From a virus, in the IMG/VR virus record IMGVR_UViG_3300010885_018299, positions 1 through 41,959 of that record: 41,959 nt of DNA; one strand, 5' to 3'. Every line of letters starts with the position of its first letter. The first letter of the stretch is position 1. Under the pieces are notes generated by a model. It was not told where the DNA came from. It did no database searches and saw nothing but the letters and a program-made list of their open reading frames with translations. The position numbers and the translations under genes were made by a program. Shown in pieces: positions 6,282 through 15,325 of the stretch.

Positions 6282-7931
6282 ATGTGGCCGTTTCGCAGCA
6301 AACAAAAGCCCGTAATGGTCAACGCAAAGTTTGACCTTGCGCAAACCACAGCCGACAACCGCAAGCACTGGGCCGCTGCTGATGGGCTTTCCGCCCGTGC
6401 TGCAATGTCCGCCGCCGTTCGTCGCGTTGTCCGTATCCGATCACGCTACGAAGCCGAAAACAATTCGTGGTACGCGGGCATTCTTCGCACTGCCGTCAAT
6501 CATATCGTCGGCAATGGCCCACGATTGCAGTTGCTCACAAGCAATCCAGAAGCGAACGCACGCATCGAAAAAGCGTGGCGGCAATGGGCGGCGAAGATCG
6601 ATCTTGCCGACATGCTACGCACGATCTGCGAAGCGTACTGGCGAGACGGCGAAGTCTTTGTGATGCGAGCCGACCGGCCGCAAAACTGGCCGCTGACTCT
6701 GGACATTCGGACGATTGAATCCGATCAGGTCGCAACGCCGTGGCAGGCGTCGGTTTATAACGATCCGTTTACTGATGACGGAATCCGGTTTGATCGGTCC
6801 ACGAATGAACTGGAAGTCTACGTCTACGATCACCATCCCGGCAGCAATGCTCCATTATCGACGCTTGACGGTGAGTGGTATTCGTCTCGTGAAGTTTTGC
6901 ATTTGTTCCGGGCCGATCGCCCAGGGCAGACACGAGGAATTCCGCGAGCAACGCCAGCACTCCAGACGCTGCCAATCATGCGTCGGCAAGAACTGGCCAC
7001 GCTGTACTCTGCTGAGACCGCCGCAAACTTCGCGATGTATCTCAAGAGCAATTCGCCTTCGCTCGATCCTTCGTCGTCGCCAGCCGACTTCGCAGAGATC
7101 GAACTGACTCGAAACATGCTGACGACCCTGCCTGCTGGTTGGGAAATCGGACAGGTCGAGCCGAAGCAGCCGGGGCCGCTTTACGAAATGTTTCAGCGAC
7201 AGGCTCTTCAGAGTTTCAGCCGCTGTACCAACATGCCGTACACGCTCGCGGCAGGCACTGGTAAAGACGCAAATTTCAGCTCCTTCAAAGGCGACATGAA
7301 AAATGTGTGGGAGCCTGAAGTTCAATGCGAGCAGTCGCGAATCGAATGGTCAATCATCGAGCCGGTTTTCCGTTGGTTCCTCGAATCAGCAATCTATGTT
7401 CCGGGCTTGCTTGATGGCCTCCCGTCAATCAACCAAATCGACCATCGATGGCATTGGCCCCCGCTTCCGGAACTGGACGCTGTGGACTCGGCGAACGCCG
7501 CTTCAATTCGACTGAAGTCGGGGCTGTCAACTCCGACACAGGAACATGCAAGACGCGGGCAGGACTGGGACACCGAATGCCTGCGAGCGGCCTCTGACTT
7601 TGGTGTTCCTGTCGAGACTTACAAGCAGGCTTTATTTGCGAACACGTTTGGCATCGTTCCGGGGCAGCCGCCTGCAGCAATGCCGGGCCAGCAGGCTCAG
7701 GCCGCGTTGCCACAGGGCGAGTACACCAGCATCGGGCAACGTGCTTTCACGAACAATCAAAAGCGAATCAAGTCGGCGCTGGATCAGTTTTCGAGCGGTT
7801 CGATGTCGCAAGTCATGACAGAACAAACGCTGGCTTCTATCGGGCTCGCTCCGGATCGCATCACGGCACTGATCACAGACGCGATGGATGGCGGCATTGA
7901 AGACGCGACGGTTCAGGAGGTAGCTGTATGA
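6282..7931 (+). CDS. Portal protein, lambda gpB family
   Basis: A 549-residue portal protein that forms the dodecameric DNA channel at the capsid vertex. Family hallmarks are RRVVRIRSRYEAENN near residue 48, WRDGEVFVMRADRP near residue 120, RPGQTRGIPRATPAL near residue 210 and AAGTGKDANFSSFKGD in the second half. The length is normal for lambda-type portals (about 500-550). Its stop codon overlaps the start of the protease-capsid gene as ATGA, so the two are translationally coupled. Confidence 0.92.
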   Translation: MWPFRSKQKPVMVNAKFDLAQTTADNRKHWAAADGLSARAAMSAAVRRVVRIRSRYEAENNSWYAGILRTAVNHIVGNGPRLQLLTSNPEANARIEKAWRQWAAKIDLADMLRTICEAYWRDGEVFVMRADRPQNWPLTLDIRTIESDQVATPWQASVYNDPFTDDGIRFDRSTNELEVYVYDHHPGSNAPLSTLDGEWYSSREVLHLFRADRPGQTRGIPRATPALQTLPIMRRQELATLYSAETAANFAMYLKSNSPSLDPSSSPADFAEIELTRNMLTTLPAGWEIGQVEPKQPGPLYEMFQRQALQSFSRCTNMPYTLAAGTGKDANFSSFKGDMKNVWEPEVQCEQSRIEWSIIEPVFRWFLESAIYVPGLLDGLPSINQIDHRWHWPPLPELDAVDSANAASIRLKSGLSTPTQEHARRGQDWDTECLRAASDFGVPVETYKQALFANTFGIVPGQPPAAMPGQQAQAALPQGEYTSIGQRAFTNNQKRIKSALDQFSSGSMSQVMTEQTLASIGLAPDRITALITDAMDGGIEDATVQEVAV

Positions 7932-10021
7932 AGCCACTAAAAATGACGGCCTTCGTTCGCCTCAAGGCGAATGGAGCAGGCAAGCCGAAACGCTTTTCGA
8001 TCCTTGCATACTCAGGCGGACTACTGCCGGTTGACGGCTTTCCGCATCCGGTGGTTGTCGATCTTTCCGGCCTCGAATTGCCTGGCTCGATTCCGATCCT
8101 GATCGACCACACAAAAAGCGTTGAAGCAACGTTAGGGCTGACTGACAACATCCACAACGACGGCACAAAGCTGACGCTCGCCGGATCAATCACCGGTCAA
8201 TCCGCACTCGCTCTGCAAGTCCTCGCACAAGCCGCAGCCGGGCACACGTGGCAGGCTTCCATTGGTGCGATGGTCATTGAGTCCGAAGACATTCCCGCCG
8301 GTCAAACGGCAACAGCAAACGGGCAAACCTTCACAGGTCCTGTTGTGATTGCACGGCGTTCCGTGCTTCGTGAAACGTCGGTCCTTCCAATGGGGGCGGA
8401 CTCGACAACTTCTGTGAATCTGGCGGCAAGTGCTCGCCCGTTTTTGAAAGGATCGGCAGCTATGTCGTTCGAAGATTATTGCAAGAGCCTGGGGCTTGAT
8501 GCCGCTACTCTAACGCCAGAAGCTGCCGCTGCTCTGCAGACCAGTTTTTCGGCAATGACCGCACCAGCAGTGCCAGTGATGGCCGCTCCTGTTGCTCCTG
8601 CTTCTCCAGCGGTAATGCCAACGGCGGCCGCCGGGGCAACTCTTGACCTGCAAGCCTCACTGGCGGAAGGTCGCAAGATGATCGCTGCACAGTTCCGCAA
8701 GTCCGCAGAAATCTCTGCGAAGGCCAGCGGCTTTCCAAACATCATCGCAACCGCGATCGATCAGGACTGGAGTCTCGACAAGGTTGAGCTGGAAGTCATG
8801 AAGGCCAAAGAGATTCAGGCACGCGGAACACGAGTCACCTCGTTCCAGTCTGCTCAGAATTCACCGGAGCAGTTGCCATTGGTGCTCGAAGCTGCGTTGT
8901 GCTCAACTCGCGGAATCAAGGACACTGAAAAGCAGTTCGACGACAAAATACTGCAGGCTGCACATTCTCAGTTCCGCCGTGGTGCTGGTCTTCAGCAGAT
9001 CATGCTGATGGCCGCTGCCGCAAACGGAATGCCGATGTCTGCCGGCCTGAAAGTAACGACCGGAAACATCCGCGAAGTGCTCAGTTACGCTTGCCCAGAC
9101 GGGCGAACCGTAAGTGCCGCTTTCACGGCAATCAGCCTTCCGGGCATCCTGTCCAATGTGGCCAACAAGGAGTTGCTGCAGGGATACCTTGAAGAAGACA
9201 TGGTCTGGAAGGAAATCGCCCAGACGAAGAGCGTCAGCGACTTCAAAACCGTGACCAGTTACCGACTGTTGGACGACATGTCTTATGATAAGCTCGGCCC
9301 TGGTGGCGTGATGAAGCACGGCACGCTGAGCGAAGAGTCATTCACTCGATCAGTCGACACCTATGCGAAGATGGCAAGTCTGACACGACAGGACATCATC
9401 AACGATGATCTGTCGGCGTTCGATGACCTTCGCAATCGTATTGGCCGTGGTGGTGCGATGAAGCTGAACGACCTGTTCTGGTCAACGTTCTTGGGCGGAC
9501 TTGCTACGATCTTTACAGCAACGCGAACCAACTACATCACAGGTTCCACAACAAACCTCGGCACTGATGGTGTTGGTCTGGGGCTCGGCCAGAAGGCTTG
9601 GCGTCAGCGAACAACATCATCAGCAGACGGTGCGAAGCGACTGTCAGGAACTGCCAAGTTCCTGCTGGTTCCGCCAGAACTTGAAACCGTTGCGGACGCT
9701 CTTTACGGAGCACGCAACATCGCAGCCGTTAAGGTGTCGGACGTGAACACGTTCGCCAACAAGTACACGCCGATCGTTGCCAATCAGCTTTCTGATTCGT
9801 CAATCAGTGGTTACTCAACCACAGCATGGTACTTGCTCGGTGACAAGTCGCAGGGCACACCAGTTGTTGTGAGCTTCCTGAACGGTCAGGAAACACCGAC
9901 CGTGGAATCTGCTGATGCAGACTTCAATCAGCTTGGCATCCAGTTCCGAGGCTATCACGACTTCGGATGCAACCTTGGCGATGGATACCTCAACGCTTTA
10001 ATGAGCAAGGGCGCGGCGTAG
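7928..10021 (+). CDS. Prohead protease-major capsid fusion protein
   Basis: A 697-residue fusion. Residues 1-165 are a prohead protease of the phage serine-protease type, with a catalytic His at residue 61 (LIDHTKS) and Ser at 111 (WQASIGAM). Residues 175-240 are an Ala/Pro-rich linker. About 240-365 is helical and scaffold-like. From about residue 370 the sequence is the major capsid protein, with SLPGILSNVANKELLQGY, VTSYRLLDDM and SLTRQDIINDDL like the Mu gpT head subunit. In many phages these are separate genes; here a self-cleaving polyprotein would release protease, scaffold and capsid. A GGAGG site precedes the ATG. Confidence 0.88.
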   Translation: MKPLKMTAFVRLKANGAGKPKRFSILAYSGGLLPVDGFPHPVVVDLSGLELPGSIPILIDHTKSVEATLGLTDNIHNDGTKLTLAGSITGQSALALQVLAQAAAGHTWQASIGAMVIESEDIPAGQTATANGQTFTGPVVIARRSVLRETSVLPMGADSTTSVNLAASARPFLKGSAAMSFEDYCKSLGLDAATLTPEAAAALQTSFSAMTAPAVPVMAAPVAPASPAVMPTAAAGATLDLQASLAEGRKMIAAQFRKSAEISAKASGFPNIIATAIDQDWSLDKVELEVMKAKEIQARGTRVTSFQSAQNSPEQLPLVLEAALCSTRGIKDTEKQFDDKILQAAHSQFRRGAGLQQIMLMAAAANGMPMSAGLKVTTGNIREVLSYACPDGRTVSAAFTAISLPGILSNVANKELLQGYLEEDMVWKEIAQTKSVSDFKTVTSYRLLDDMSYDKLGPGGVMKHGTLSEESFTRSVDTYAKMASLTRQDIINDDLSAFDDLRNRIGRGGAMKLNDLFWSTFLGGLATIFTATRTNYITGSTTNLGTDGVGLGLGQKAWRQRTTSSADGAKRLSGTAKFLLVPPELETVADALYGARNIAAVKVSDVNTFANKYTPIVANQLSDSSISGYSTTAWYLLGDKSQGTPVVVSFLNGQETPTVESADADFNQLGIQFRGYHDFGCNLGDGYLNALMSKGAA

Positions 10022-10046
10022 TCACTTCGTGACGATGACAATATGA

Positions 10047-10078
10047 GCCTGCCGGAGTTGTTCCGGCGGGCCACTTTT
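10047..10078 (+). terminator. Weak terminator-like hairpin after the capsid gene
   Basis: GCCTGCCGGA pairs imperfectly with TTCCGGCGGGC across GTTG and is followed by CCAC and four T. It lies between the capsid and decoration genes, where a partial terminator would change their ratio. The U-tract is poor. Confidence 0.45.
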
Positions 10079-10104
10079 CAACATGAATTTTGGAGGTCAC
10101 GAAC

Positions 10105-10779
10105 ATGCCGCAAGTACCGGCAAGAACATACTCAGACGAATGTGCCATTGACTACACGCCATCCGGCGCAGTTGTTGGCGGAGACGTTGTTGTCCTGAAC
10201 GGAATCGTCGGCGTCGCAATCACCGACATCGCAGCCAGTGCTCAAGGCTCACTGGCAATCGAAGGGCTGTTCAAACTGCCTAAAACGACTGCCGCTTGGG
10301 TCCGTGGACTTCCAGTCCATTGGAATCCAACCGGCGATCCTGACAGCGGAACAGCCGGCACAGGTGCGGCTAATCAGCTTGGTGTCGGAACGTATGCCGG
10401 TGTCTGCGTTGAAACGGCAGCAAGCGGTGACGATTTCGGTGTGGTTGAACTCAATCGCCAGTCGAACTTGCTTGCCGTGAGTTCTGTCACAGCTGCTGGC
10501 TCAGTCATTGGTGATGCCGCTCAGCTTTCACAGGGCATCAACATCGTGACTGGTGCTGACGGAACGAAGGGCGTCATCCTGCCTGTGGCGATTCCCGGAA
10601 TGATCGTCTATGTCAAAGGCGTGACGGCAGGCGTTCTGAAGGTGTGGCCAAAAACTGGCGCAACAGTCAATGCCCTGTCAGCCAGTGCTGCACTGAGCCT
10701 CACGACTGGCGCAATGCCTTTGCAGTTCATCGCGACATCCGCAACACAGTGGTACTCACTTCCATTGGTCGCAAGCTAA
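10105..10779 (+). CDS. Capsid decoration protein, DUF2190-like
   Basis: A 224-residue protein whose first 110 residues match the DUF2190 pattern (TYSDECAIDYTPSGAVVGGDVVVLNG, then GLFKLPK, and GVCVETAASGDDFGVVEL). This family is found next to capsid genes and is taken to decorate the head. The second half is an extra strand-rich domain, making it about twice the usual size. I start at ATG 10105 because TTGGAGGT sits just upstream. Confidence 0.75.
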   Translation: MPQVPARTYSDECAIDYTPSGAVVGGDVVVLNGIVGVAITDIAASAQGSLAIEGLFKLPKTTAAWVRGLPVHWNPTGDPDSGTAGTGAANQLGVGTYAGVCVETAASGDDFGVVELNRQSNLLAVSSVTAAGSVIGDAAQLSQGINIVTGADGTKGVILPVAIPGMIVYVKGVTAGVLKVWPKTGATVNALSASAALSLTTGAMPLQFIATSATQWYSLPLVAS

Positions 10780-10782
10780 TCC

Positions 10783-11124
10783 ATGAGTGACTTTGACGAC
10801 GCAATCACGGACATGACGGGAGACCTGCTGGCAGTCGCTGGCAGTTCATTTCTCTACATTCGTGGCAACGTCACCACGACAATCACTCTTCGGAAATCGG
10901 TTCAACAGCCGTTCCAAATAGACTCTGGAAACGGGTCACTGATTGAAGTCAGGCCGGTGGATTTCATCGGCCTGACAACCAGTCTTCCCTACTCTGTTCC
11001 GGAGCGAGGCGACAAGATTTTCGGCGGCGGAAAGACTTTCGAAGTTCAGCCGACGACATCGGAAAAAGTGTTTCGGCAGATCACTCAGACGATGACCCGG
11101 ATACACGCAAAGCAGGTCGGGTAA
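10783..11124 (+). CDS. Putative head completion or head-tail connector protein
   Basis: A 113-residue protein between the decoration protein and the tail completion genes. It has a short acidic helix, then strands including IEVRPVDFIGLTTSLPYSVPERGDKI, a pattern seen in small beta-barrel head-tail connectors. There is no unique motif; the assignment rests on gene order. The stop codon is followed directly by the ATG of the next gene. Confidence 0.5.
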   Translation: MSDFDDAITDMTGDLLAVAGSSFLYIRGNVTTTITLRKSVQQPFQIDSGNGSLIEVRPVDFIGLTTSLPYSVPERGDKIFGGGKTFEVQPTTSEKVFRQITQTMTRIHAKQVG

Positions 11125-11577
11125 ATGGCAGTCACAATCGCACCGAGTGTTGAGGCATCGCAGGCCATCGTTGACGCAATCAACGACAGCTCAACGTATT
11201 GCCTCGAAGTTGTTGCGGAGCGGATGGAAATGACTGTCGATCCGCTCGAAGAAGTCACGACGTTGCGAGTCGATGTGGTCCATGAAACCGAAGAGCAGTT
11301 AGAAGAGACATTGGATGTCGAAGACCGCACGAGCCATCAAATCAGGATCTGGGTGCGGAAGAAAGTTTCCGCAGTCACCCCTGACGAACTTGACCCGTTG
11401 AAGCTTTTGGTTCGCCAGCTGTTCCAACGAATCAACAACTTCAATTCTGCGGATGCTCGTGTGAAAGTGTGGCAAAGCGAAATTGAAGGCAATCAGGTTC
11501 CGGACAAAGAGATTTTGAAACAGACATGGCTATTCGTCGCGGTCATCCTGGTGCGTGTGGAAGTGGAGTCGAGCTGA
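11125..11577 (+). CDS. Putative tail completion/neck protein
   Basis: A 150-residue protein in the slot between connector and HK97-gp10-like genes, where minor tail or neck proteins usually lie. Features are an acidic centre, an IRIWVRKKV strand and a LLVRQLFQRINNF helix. I do not recognise the family. It ends in a TGATG overlap with the next gene. Confidence 0.48.
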   Translation: MAVTIAPSVEASQAIVDAINDSSTYCLEVVAERMEMTVDPLEEVTTLRVDVVHETEEQLEETLDVEDRTSHQIRIWVRKKVSAVTPDELDPLKLLVRQLFQRINNFNSADARVKVWQSEIEGNQVPDKEILKQTWLFVAVILVRVEVESS

Positions 11578-12110
11578 TGAAGATTGATATCCGGATCGAT
11601 GGGGTCGAAACGGTTATCAAAAAAATGCAGTTCATGAAAGATCGGTCATCAATTTCAATTGGTCGCTCAATGATTCGAGCGGCACTGAATGTAACCGGAA
11701 AACAAATTAAGGCGGACCTTGACTCGAAGGTAAAGCTGGGCCGAAGAGCTGTGAAAGCTCGGTTTAAAAAAGGCAAATTTCGGATCGAGGCAAAAGTGGG
11801 TTTCGGAGTTGGTCCGCGAAACAAAAAGCAGGTTGCCACAAAGGAGCGGGCAAAGGGCCGCGGTGGCGTTGGGATCGGGGCAAACAATGTTCATTGGTGG
11901 GTGGCTGGAACGAAGCGGCGACGAACAGGATTCAAGCGAGGGAAGCCAACAGGCAACCCAATCCGGAACAGAGGCGTGATGCCGGCAATGCAGCCGGGAC
12001 TCGCGAAAATCGCTTACGCAAAGTCGGCCGGAAAAATCAAAGCAGAGATGATTAAGCGTGGTGCTTTGCAGCTCAAAAAAGAACTAGACAAACTCAAAAA
12101 GGTAAAATGA
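11577..12110 (+). CDS. HK97 gp10-like tail completion protein
   Basis: A 177-residue, strongly basic protein. The N-terminus KIDIRIDGVETVIKKMQ, a helix leading into tandem KAKxG-type strands, and the conserved NVHWWVAGTKRRRTG stretch fit the gp10-like family that completes the tail end facing the head. The ATG at 11577 shares bases with the preceding stop, which favours this start over an upstream one at 11526. Confidence 0.66.
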   Translation: MKIDIRIDGVETVIKKMQFMKDRSSISIGRSMIRAALNVTGKQIKADLDSKVKLGRRAVKARFKKGKFRIEAKVGFGVGPRNKKQVATKERAKGRGGVGIGANNVHWWVAGTKRRRTGFKRGKPTGNPIRNRGVMPAMQPGLAKIAYAKSAGKIKAEMIKRGALQLKKELDKLKKVK

Positions 12111-12111
12111 A

Positions 12112-12519
12112 ATGGCCAAACTCAAGGGCAAAGGCACCTCGTTCCTGCTGTCAATTACAGCGACTTATACGGCGGTCCCAAATCTGCTGAGCGTGTCTCT
12201 GTCTGGCGAAAAGGCGGAGACCTACGACGCGTCAACGCTCGACCAGTCTCCAGCCGCCAAGGTCAAGGAACACACAGGCTACAGCGAGACTGCATCGATC
12301 AGCGCTGAGGCGTTCTACGATCCATCGAACGCGGTGTTCACGGCGTGGGAAGCACTCATCACAACCCCCGCCGCCAATAACGTGAAGGTGACCTACACCG
12401 ATACTTCCCCGACAAGCAAAATTTACAGCGGAGTGGGATTCGGTATCGACAAAAATGTCGTTCCGAACGACGGCGTCAAAGCTACTCTCACCTGCGAAAC
12501 ATCCGGAGCACCTACGTAA
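12112..12519 (+). CDS. Major tail tube protein
   Basis: A 135-residue strand-rich protein with the tail-tube pattern: GTSFLLSITATYTAVPNLLSVSLSGEK, then YDASTLDQS, and GYSETASISAEAFYDP. It precedes the chaperone pair and tape measure, the standard order for siphophage tube proteins. No C-terminal Ig-like domain is present, unlike lambda gpV. Its stop overlaps the next start as TAATG. Confidence 0.75.
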   Translation: MAKLKGKGTSFLLSITATYTAVPNLLSVSLSGEKAETYDASTLDQSPAAKVKEHTGYSETASISAEAFYDPSNAVFTAWEALITTPAANNVKVTYTDTSPTSKIYSGVGFGIDKNVVPNDGVKATLTCETSGAPT

Positions 12520-12920
12520 TGCAAGCCGCACTTGTACTCGATCAATTTGCCGACGTTTCACAGTGCCCGGAATACCGAGTCGCCTCTATTCAATGGCAGT
12601 CGGTCAAGGGCACAATGACTGCCTACTTTCCCGCCGGCACGTTGTATGAAGGCGACGACGCTATTTTCATCTGCCGAACTGGCCAGGGTGCGCCGCTCGA
12701 CAAGGAATGCGCGGACGCTGTCGGAATGACGGAGGCACAGCTTAAGACCGCTCAGCTTGAATATAAAATGTGCTCGATGGGCATTAACGACAAGGGCGAC
12801 AAAGAACTGTATCGGGCTGGCGTTATTCTTGGCTACGACGACAAGCTGCAATATCTTCCCGGCCCGAACTGGGACAAATACCAGCAAGCCAAAACAGAAA
12901 CGACGGTTGAGGAAATCTAA
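12519..12920 (+). CDS. Tail protein of unknown function
   Basis: A 133-residue protein between the tail tube and the tail chaperones. It contains VASIQWQSVKGTMTAYFPAG and DDAIFICRTGQGAPLDKEC, strand-rich at first and helical later, with an acidic C-terminus. I do not recognise the family. Single-base overlaps with both neighbours show it is part of the tail operon. Confidence 0.6.
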   Translation: MQAALVLDQFADVSQCPEYRVASIQWQSVKGTMTAYFPAGTLYEGDDAIFICRTGQGAPLDKECADAVGMTEAQLKTAQLEYKMCSMGINDKGDKELYRAGVILGYDDKLQYLPGPNWDKYQQAKTETTVEEI

Positions 12921-13270
12921 TGTCTTCGGTGATTGATCGGATTAAGAAACGCGCGTTCTACGCGGTCAAGCTTGTCAACGGCGAGACCGTGCATGTGTGC
13001 GGAGTCCTGAACAAGTTTCTGACAGAGGCTCGCACATTCAGTGAAGACGAAGAATCTGTTGGCTACCTGATCGGGCAGGGACTCACTGACGACTCAGGGC
13101 AGAAGGTGTTTTTGAAATCCGAATCCGAATCATCCAAGGAATTTGGGGCACGAGTTCTGGCGGAACTTGATGGCATGGGGCCGGACATTCGGCAGGAGAT
13201 TATCGACGCCATATTTAAGGTGTCGTATACGCCTGAAAAAATGAAACCGGATGCCATCGTAAAAAACTGA
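12920..13270 (+). CDS. Tail assembly chaperone, G-like (upstream frame)
   Basis: A 116-residue protein in the position of lambda gpG, with an N-terminal VKLVNGETVHVCGV strand and an alpha-helical remainder. It is the short product of a frameshift pair. Its final codons run through a slippery AAAAAAC directly before the TGA stop. A fraction of ribosomes should slip back one base and continue into the T-like segment, giving a 228-residue G-T fusion that holds the tape measure during tail assembly. Confidence 0.82.
   Translation: MSSVIDRIKKRAFYAVKLVNGETVHVCGVLNKFLTEARTFSEDEESVGYLIGQGLTDDSGQKVFLKSESESSKEFGARVLAELDGMGPDIRQEIIDAIFKVSYTPEKMKPDAIVKN
13261..13267 (+). promoter_or_regulatory. Programmed -1 ribosomal frameshift site
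   Basis: The heptamer A AAA AAC is in the correct phase (codons GTA AAA AAC TGA) for canonical -1 slippage, directly before the stop codon of the G-like gene. A -1 shift places ribosomes in the frame that stays open to 13605. Confidence 0.88.
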
Positions 13271-13605
13271 TCAGGGACGAGGAGGCACGGATATGTGCTG
13301 AGCTTGCTCGTTCCGTTGGTCGGCTGGATTGGTGGAACATAAAAGGCGAGCACACTCCTTTCCAGTGGTCTTGCCAAATGGCGATGTATGAGGCCAGTCC
13401 ATTCGGAGAACGCAGGGCAGACATCAGAGCGGCGACAAACACGGCTCACCAGATCGCAGCCAGCTCAATGGCAAAGATTGAACCAGAGGACGCGACCGCA
13501 CTCTTCAAGGCCCTGATGAATTACCTGCAGTGTGATCAGGACCACGAAGAATCTGTCGACCTTGATGCCCTGAACAGGATGAAGGAAAAGCAATGTCAGG
13601 CGTGA
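13267..13605 (+). CDS. Tail assembly chaperone, T-like extension (-1 frame)
   Basis: A 112-codon segment read only after the -1 frameshift. It has no obvious start of its own at the upstream end and is open from the slippery site. WWNIKGEHTPFQWSC followed by MYEASPFGERRADIR matches the lambda gpT pattern (aromatic stretch, then an EPFGEERADLRAA-like motif). The segment binds the tape measure in lambda-type systems. It overlaps the tape measure start by 13 bases. Confidence 0.8.
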   Translation: MIRDEEARICAELARSVGRLDWWNIKGEHTPFQWSCQMAMYEASPFGERRADIRAATNTAHQIAASSMAKIEPEDATALFKALMNYLQCDQDHEESVDLDALNRMKEKQCQA

Positions 13606-15122
13606 TGGGCTCCACAGTTGTCAACCTCGGGTTGAACAACGATCGATTTAAGAAAGGCCTAACTGAATCTCAGTCCGGCCTAAAATCGTTCGCCGGGGCA
13701 GCAGCCAGCTTGATCAATCCTGTTACCGCCGGATTCGCGGCAATCACAGCCGGAGCGGTTGGAACAGGCGTTGCAATCTGGGGCATGACTGAAAGAATCG
13801 GCAAGCTTGCTGGAGTCGCTGACAAGGCCGCGCAGACTGGCCTGAGCGGCAAGTTTTTACAGCAACTGGAATTCGCCGCAGATCAATCCGGAGTGTCCGC
13901 AGAAACACTAACCGTAGGCATTAAGAAGCTAACGGTCCTGATCGGCAAAGCCGCAGGCGGAAGCAAAGAAGCCGCCGCCTCACTCGCGCAGTTTGGCTTG
14001 AATGCGGACGAACTGAAAAACCTGAGCCCCGAAGCTCAGTTCATGCGCATCGCCGAGAAAATCAGTCAGATTCCAACCGCAGCCGGACGTGCTGCTGCTG
14101 CCGTTAAGCTGTTCGGCAAATCCGGCATCGACATGACAACGCTGTTTGCCGGCGGTCTGAACGACATCAAAAAGCTAATGCAAGACGCCGCGGATATCGG
14201 CATCGGTCTTGACGATAATGCACTCGCGAAAGCCGCTGCCGCTGACGACGCAATCCAGAAAATGAAGGCCAGTTTCGGCGCGATGCTGGATCAGGTTGCG
14301 GTCGGTGTTGCTCCAGCGTTCGAGCAGTTTGCCACCTACATCACCGGGCTGAACGGGCCAATAACAAAGGTGTTAGATAAGTTCAACGAGATGCCGGACA
14401 GACTAGGATTTCTCGGCGATTTACTCGAAGCATCATTCGATGTCGCCACGGAGACCATTAAAGACAATTGGGATGCCATGCTGGAAGACATGAGACTTTC
14501 AACACTCCGGTTTGCGAAGGATGCACTGCTGAATTTTGCTGACCCACAGGGAGCCATAGGAAGGGCCGCGGAAAGAAAAAAACGCGGTCAATGGAGAGAC
14601 CCGGCTGATAGCCCATCAACAGTAGCAGCACGAGAAAGACTTGCTGCACTCAAGGGGCAACTGCAAGGCCCAGCGGCTGCGGCCGGAGGCAACGGCGGTG
14701 TGCCAGGTCGCGGCCAGATGCTCGCAAGGCCAATTGATAAACCAGATGGGCAAAAGCTCAAAAACTTAGTCGGCGACATCTGGAACAAAGTATCACCAAT
14801 CGCCGACGCGGCTGGATTCGCTGCACAAGGCATTGTCGACCGAACGAAGATCAGAGCCGGTGCCGCGATGGGCACGCTCGAAAATATCTTCAGCGGCGAC
14901 AAAAAAGAACCGCAAAAGAAGATCGAGCCACGATTAGCCGGAGCAATGCAGGCAGGTTCTCAGGATGCGTATTCCACGATCGTGCAGGCAATGATTCGCC
15001 AAGCGGATCCGGTCGTAAAAGCGACAGAGAAACAGACACGCGAATTTGTGAAAGCGATTAAAAAGATTCCAGCCACGAGGATTGCCTATGTCGCTGCGTT
15101 TGAGGGAGTGAACGGAGCATGA
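13593..15122 (+). CDS. Tape measure protein
   Basis: A 509-residue protein that would set tail length. It has the typical start of the family (VNLGLNNDRFKKGLTESQSGLKSFAG), a hydrophobic Ala/Gly stretch at about residues 30-65 and a long helical body. FLQQLEFAADQSGVSAETL and AVKLFGKSGIDM are repeated-helix hallmarks. It is short for a tape measure, which predicts a short tail, roughly 75 nm by the usual 1.5 angstrom-per-residue rule. It overlaps the end of the chaperone frame. Confidence 0.85.
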   Translation: MSGVMGSTVVNLGLNNDRFKKGLTESQSGLKSFAGAAASLINPVTAGFAAITAGAVGTGVAIWGMTERIGKLAGVADKAAQTGLSGKFLQQLEFAADQSGVSAETLTVGIKKLTVLIGKAAGGSKEAAASLAQFGLNADELKNLSPEAQFMRIAEKISQIPTAAGRAAAAVKLFGKSGIDMTTLFAGGLNDIKKLMQDAADIGIGLDDNALAKAAAADDAIQKMKASFGAMLDQVAVGVAPAFEQFATYITGLNGPITKVLDKFNEMPDRLGFLGDLLEASFDVATETIKDNWDAMLEDMRLSTLRFAKDALLNFADPQGAIGRAAERKKRGQWRDPADSPSTVAARERLAALKGQLQGPAAAAGGNGGVPGRGQMLARPIDKPDGQKLKNLVGDIWNKVSPIADAAGFAAQGIVDRTKIRAGAAMGTLENIFSGDKKEPQKKIEPRLAGAMQAGSQDAYSTIVQAMIRQADPVVKATEKQTREFVKAIKKIPATRIAYVAAFEGVNGA

Positions 15123-15325
15123 GAGCAAAACTGATCAAGGTCTGGGAAGAAGACGCCACCAACTGGACACCAGAACGCAGGGAAGCGATTCGTTTCGCAA
15201 AGAAAGCGGAAGACGAGGACACTCTGTTTTGTGTGCATCCCATCGGCACTGTCTTTGAGGGGCAAAAAGCGGGTGTTCTTGTATCGGTTGGATTCGCTGA
15301 ATGGATCATTGAGGTCACAGAATGA
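15119..15325 (+). CDS. Small tail-region protein of unknown function
   Basis: A 68-residue protein, ATGA-coupled to the tape measure upstream and overlapping the next gene by four bases. It has a charged helix RREAIRFAKKAEDED and then strands ending VGFAEWIIEVTE. I do not recognise it. The tight coupling on both sides supports a real gene. Confidence 0.6.
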   Translation: MRAKLIKVWEEDATNWTPERREAIRFAKKAEDEDTLFCVHPIGTVFEGQKAGVLVSVGFAEWIIEVTE

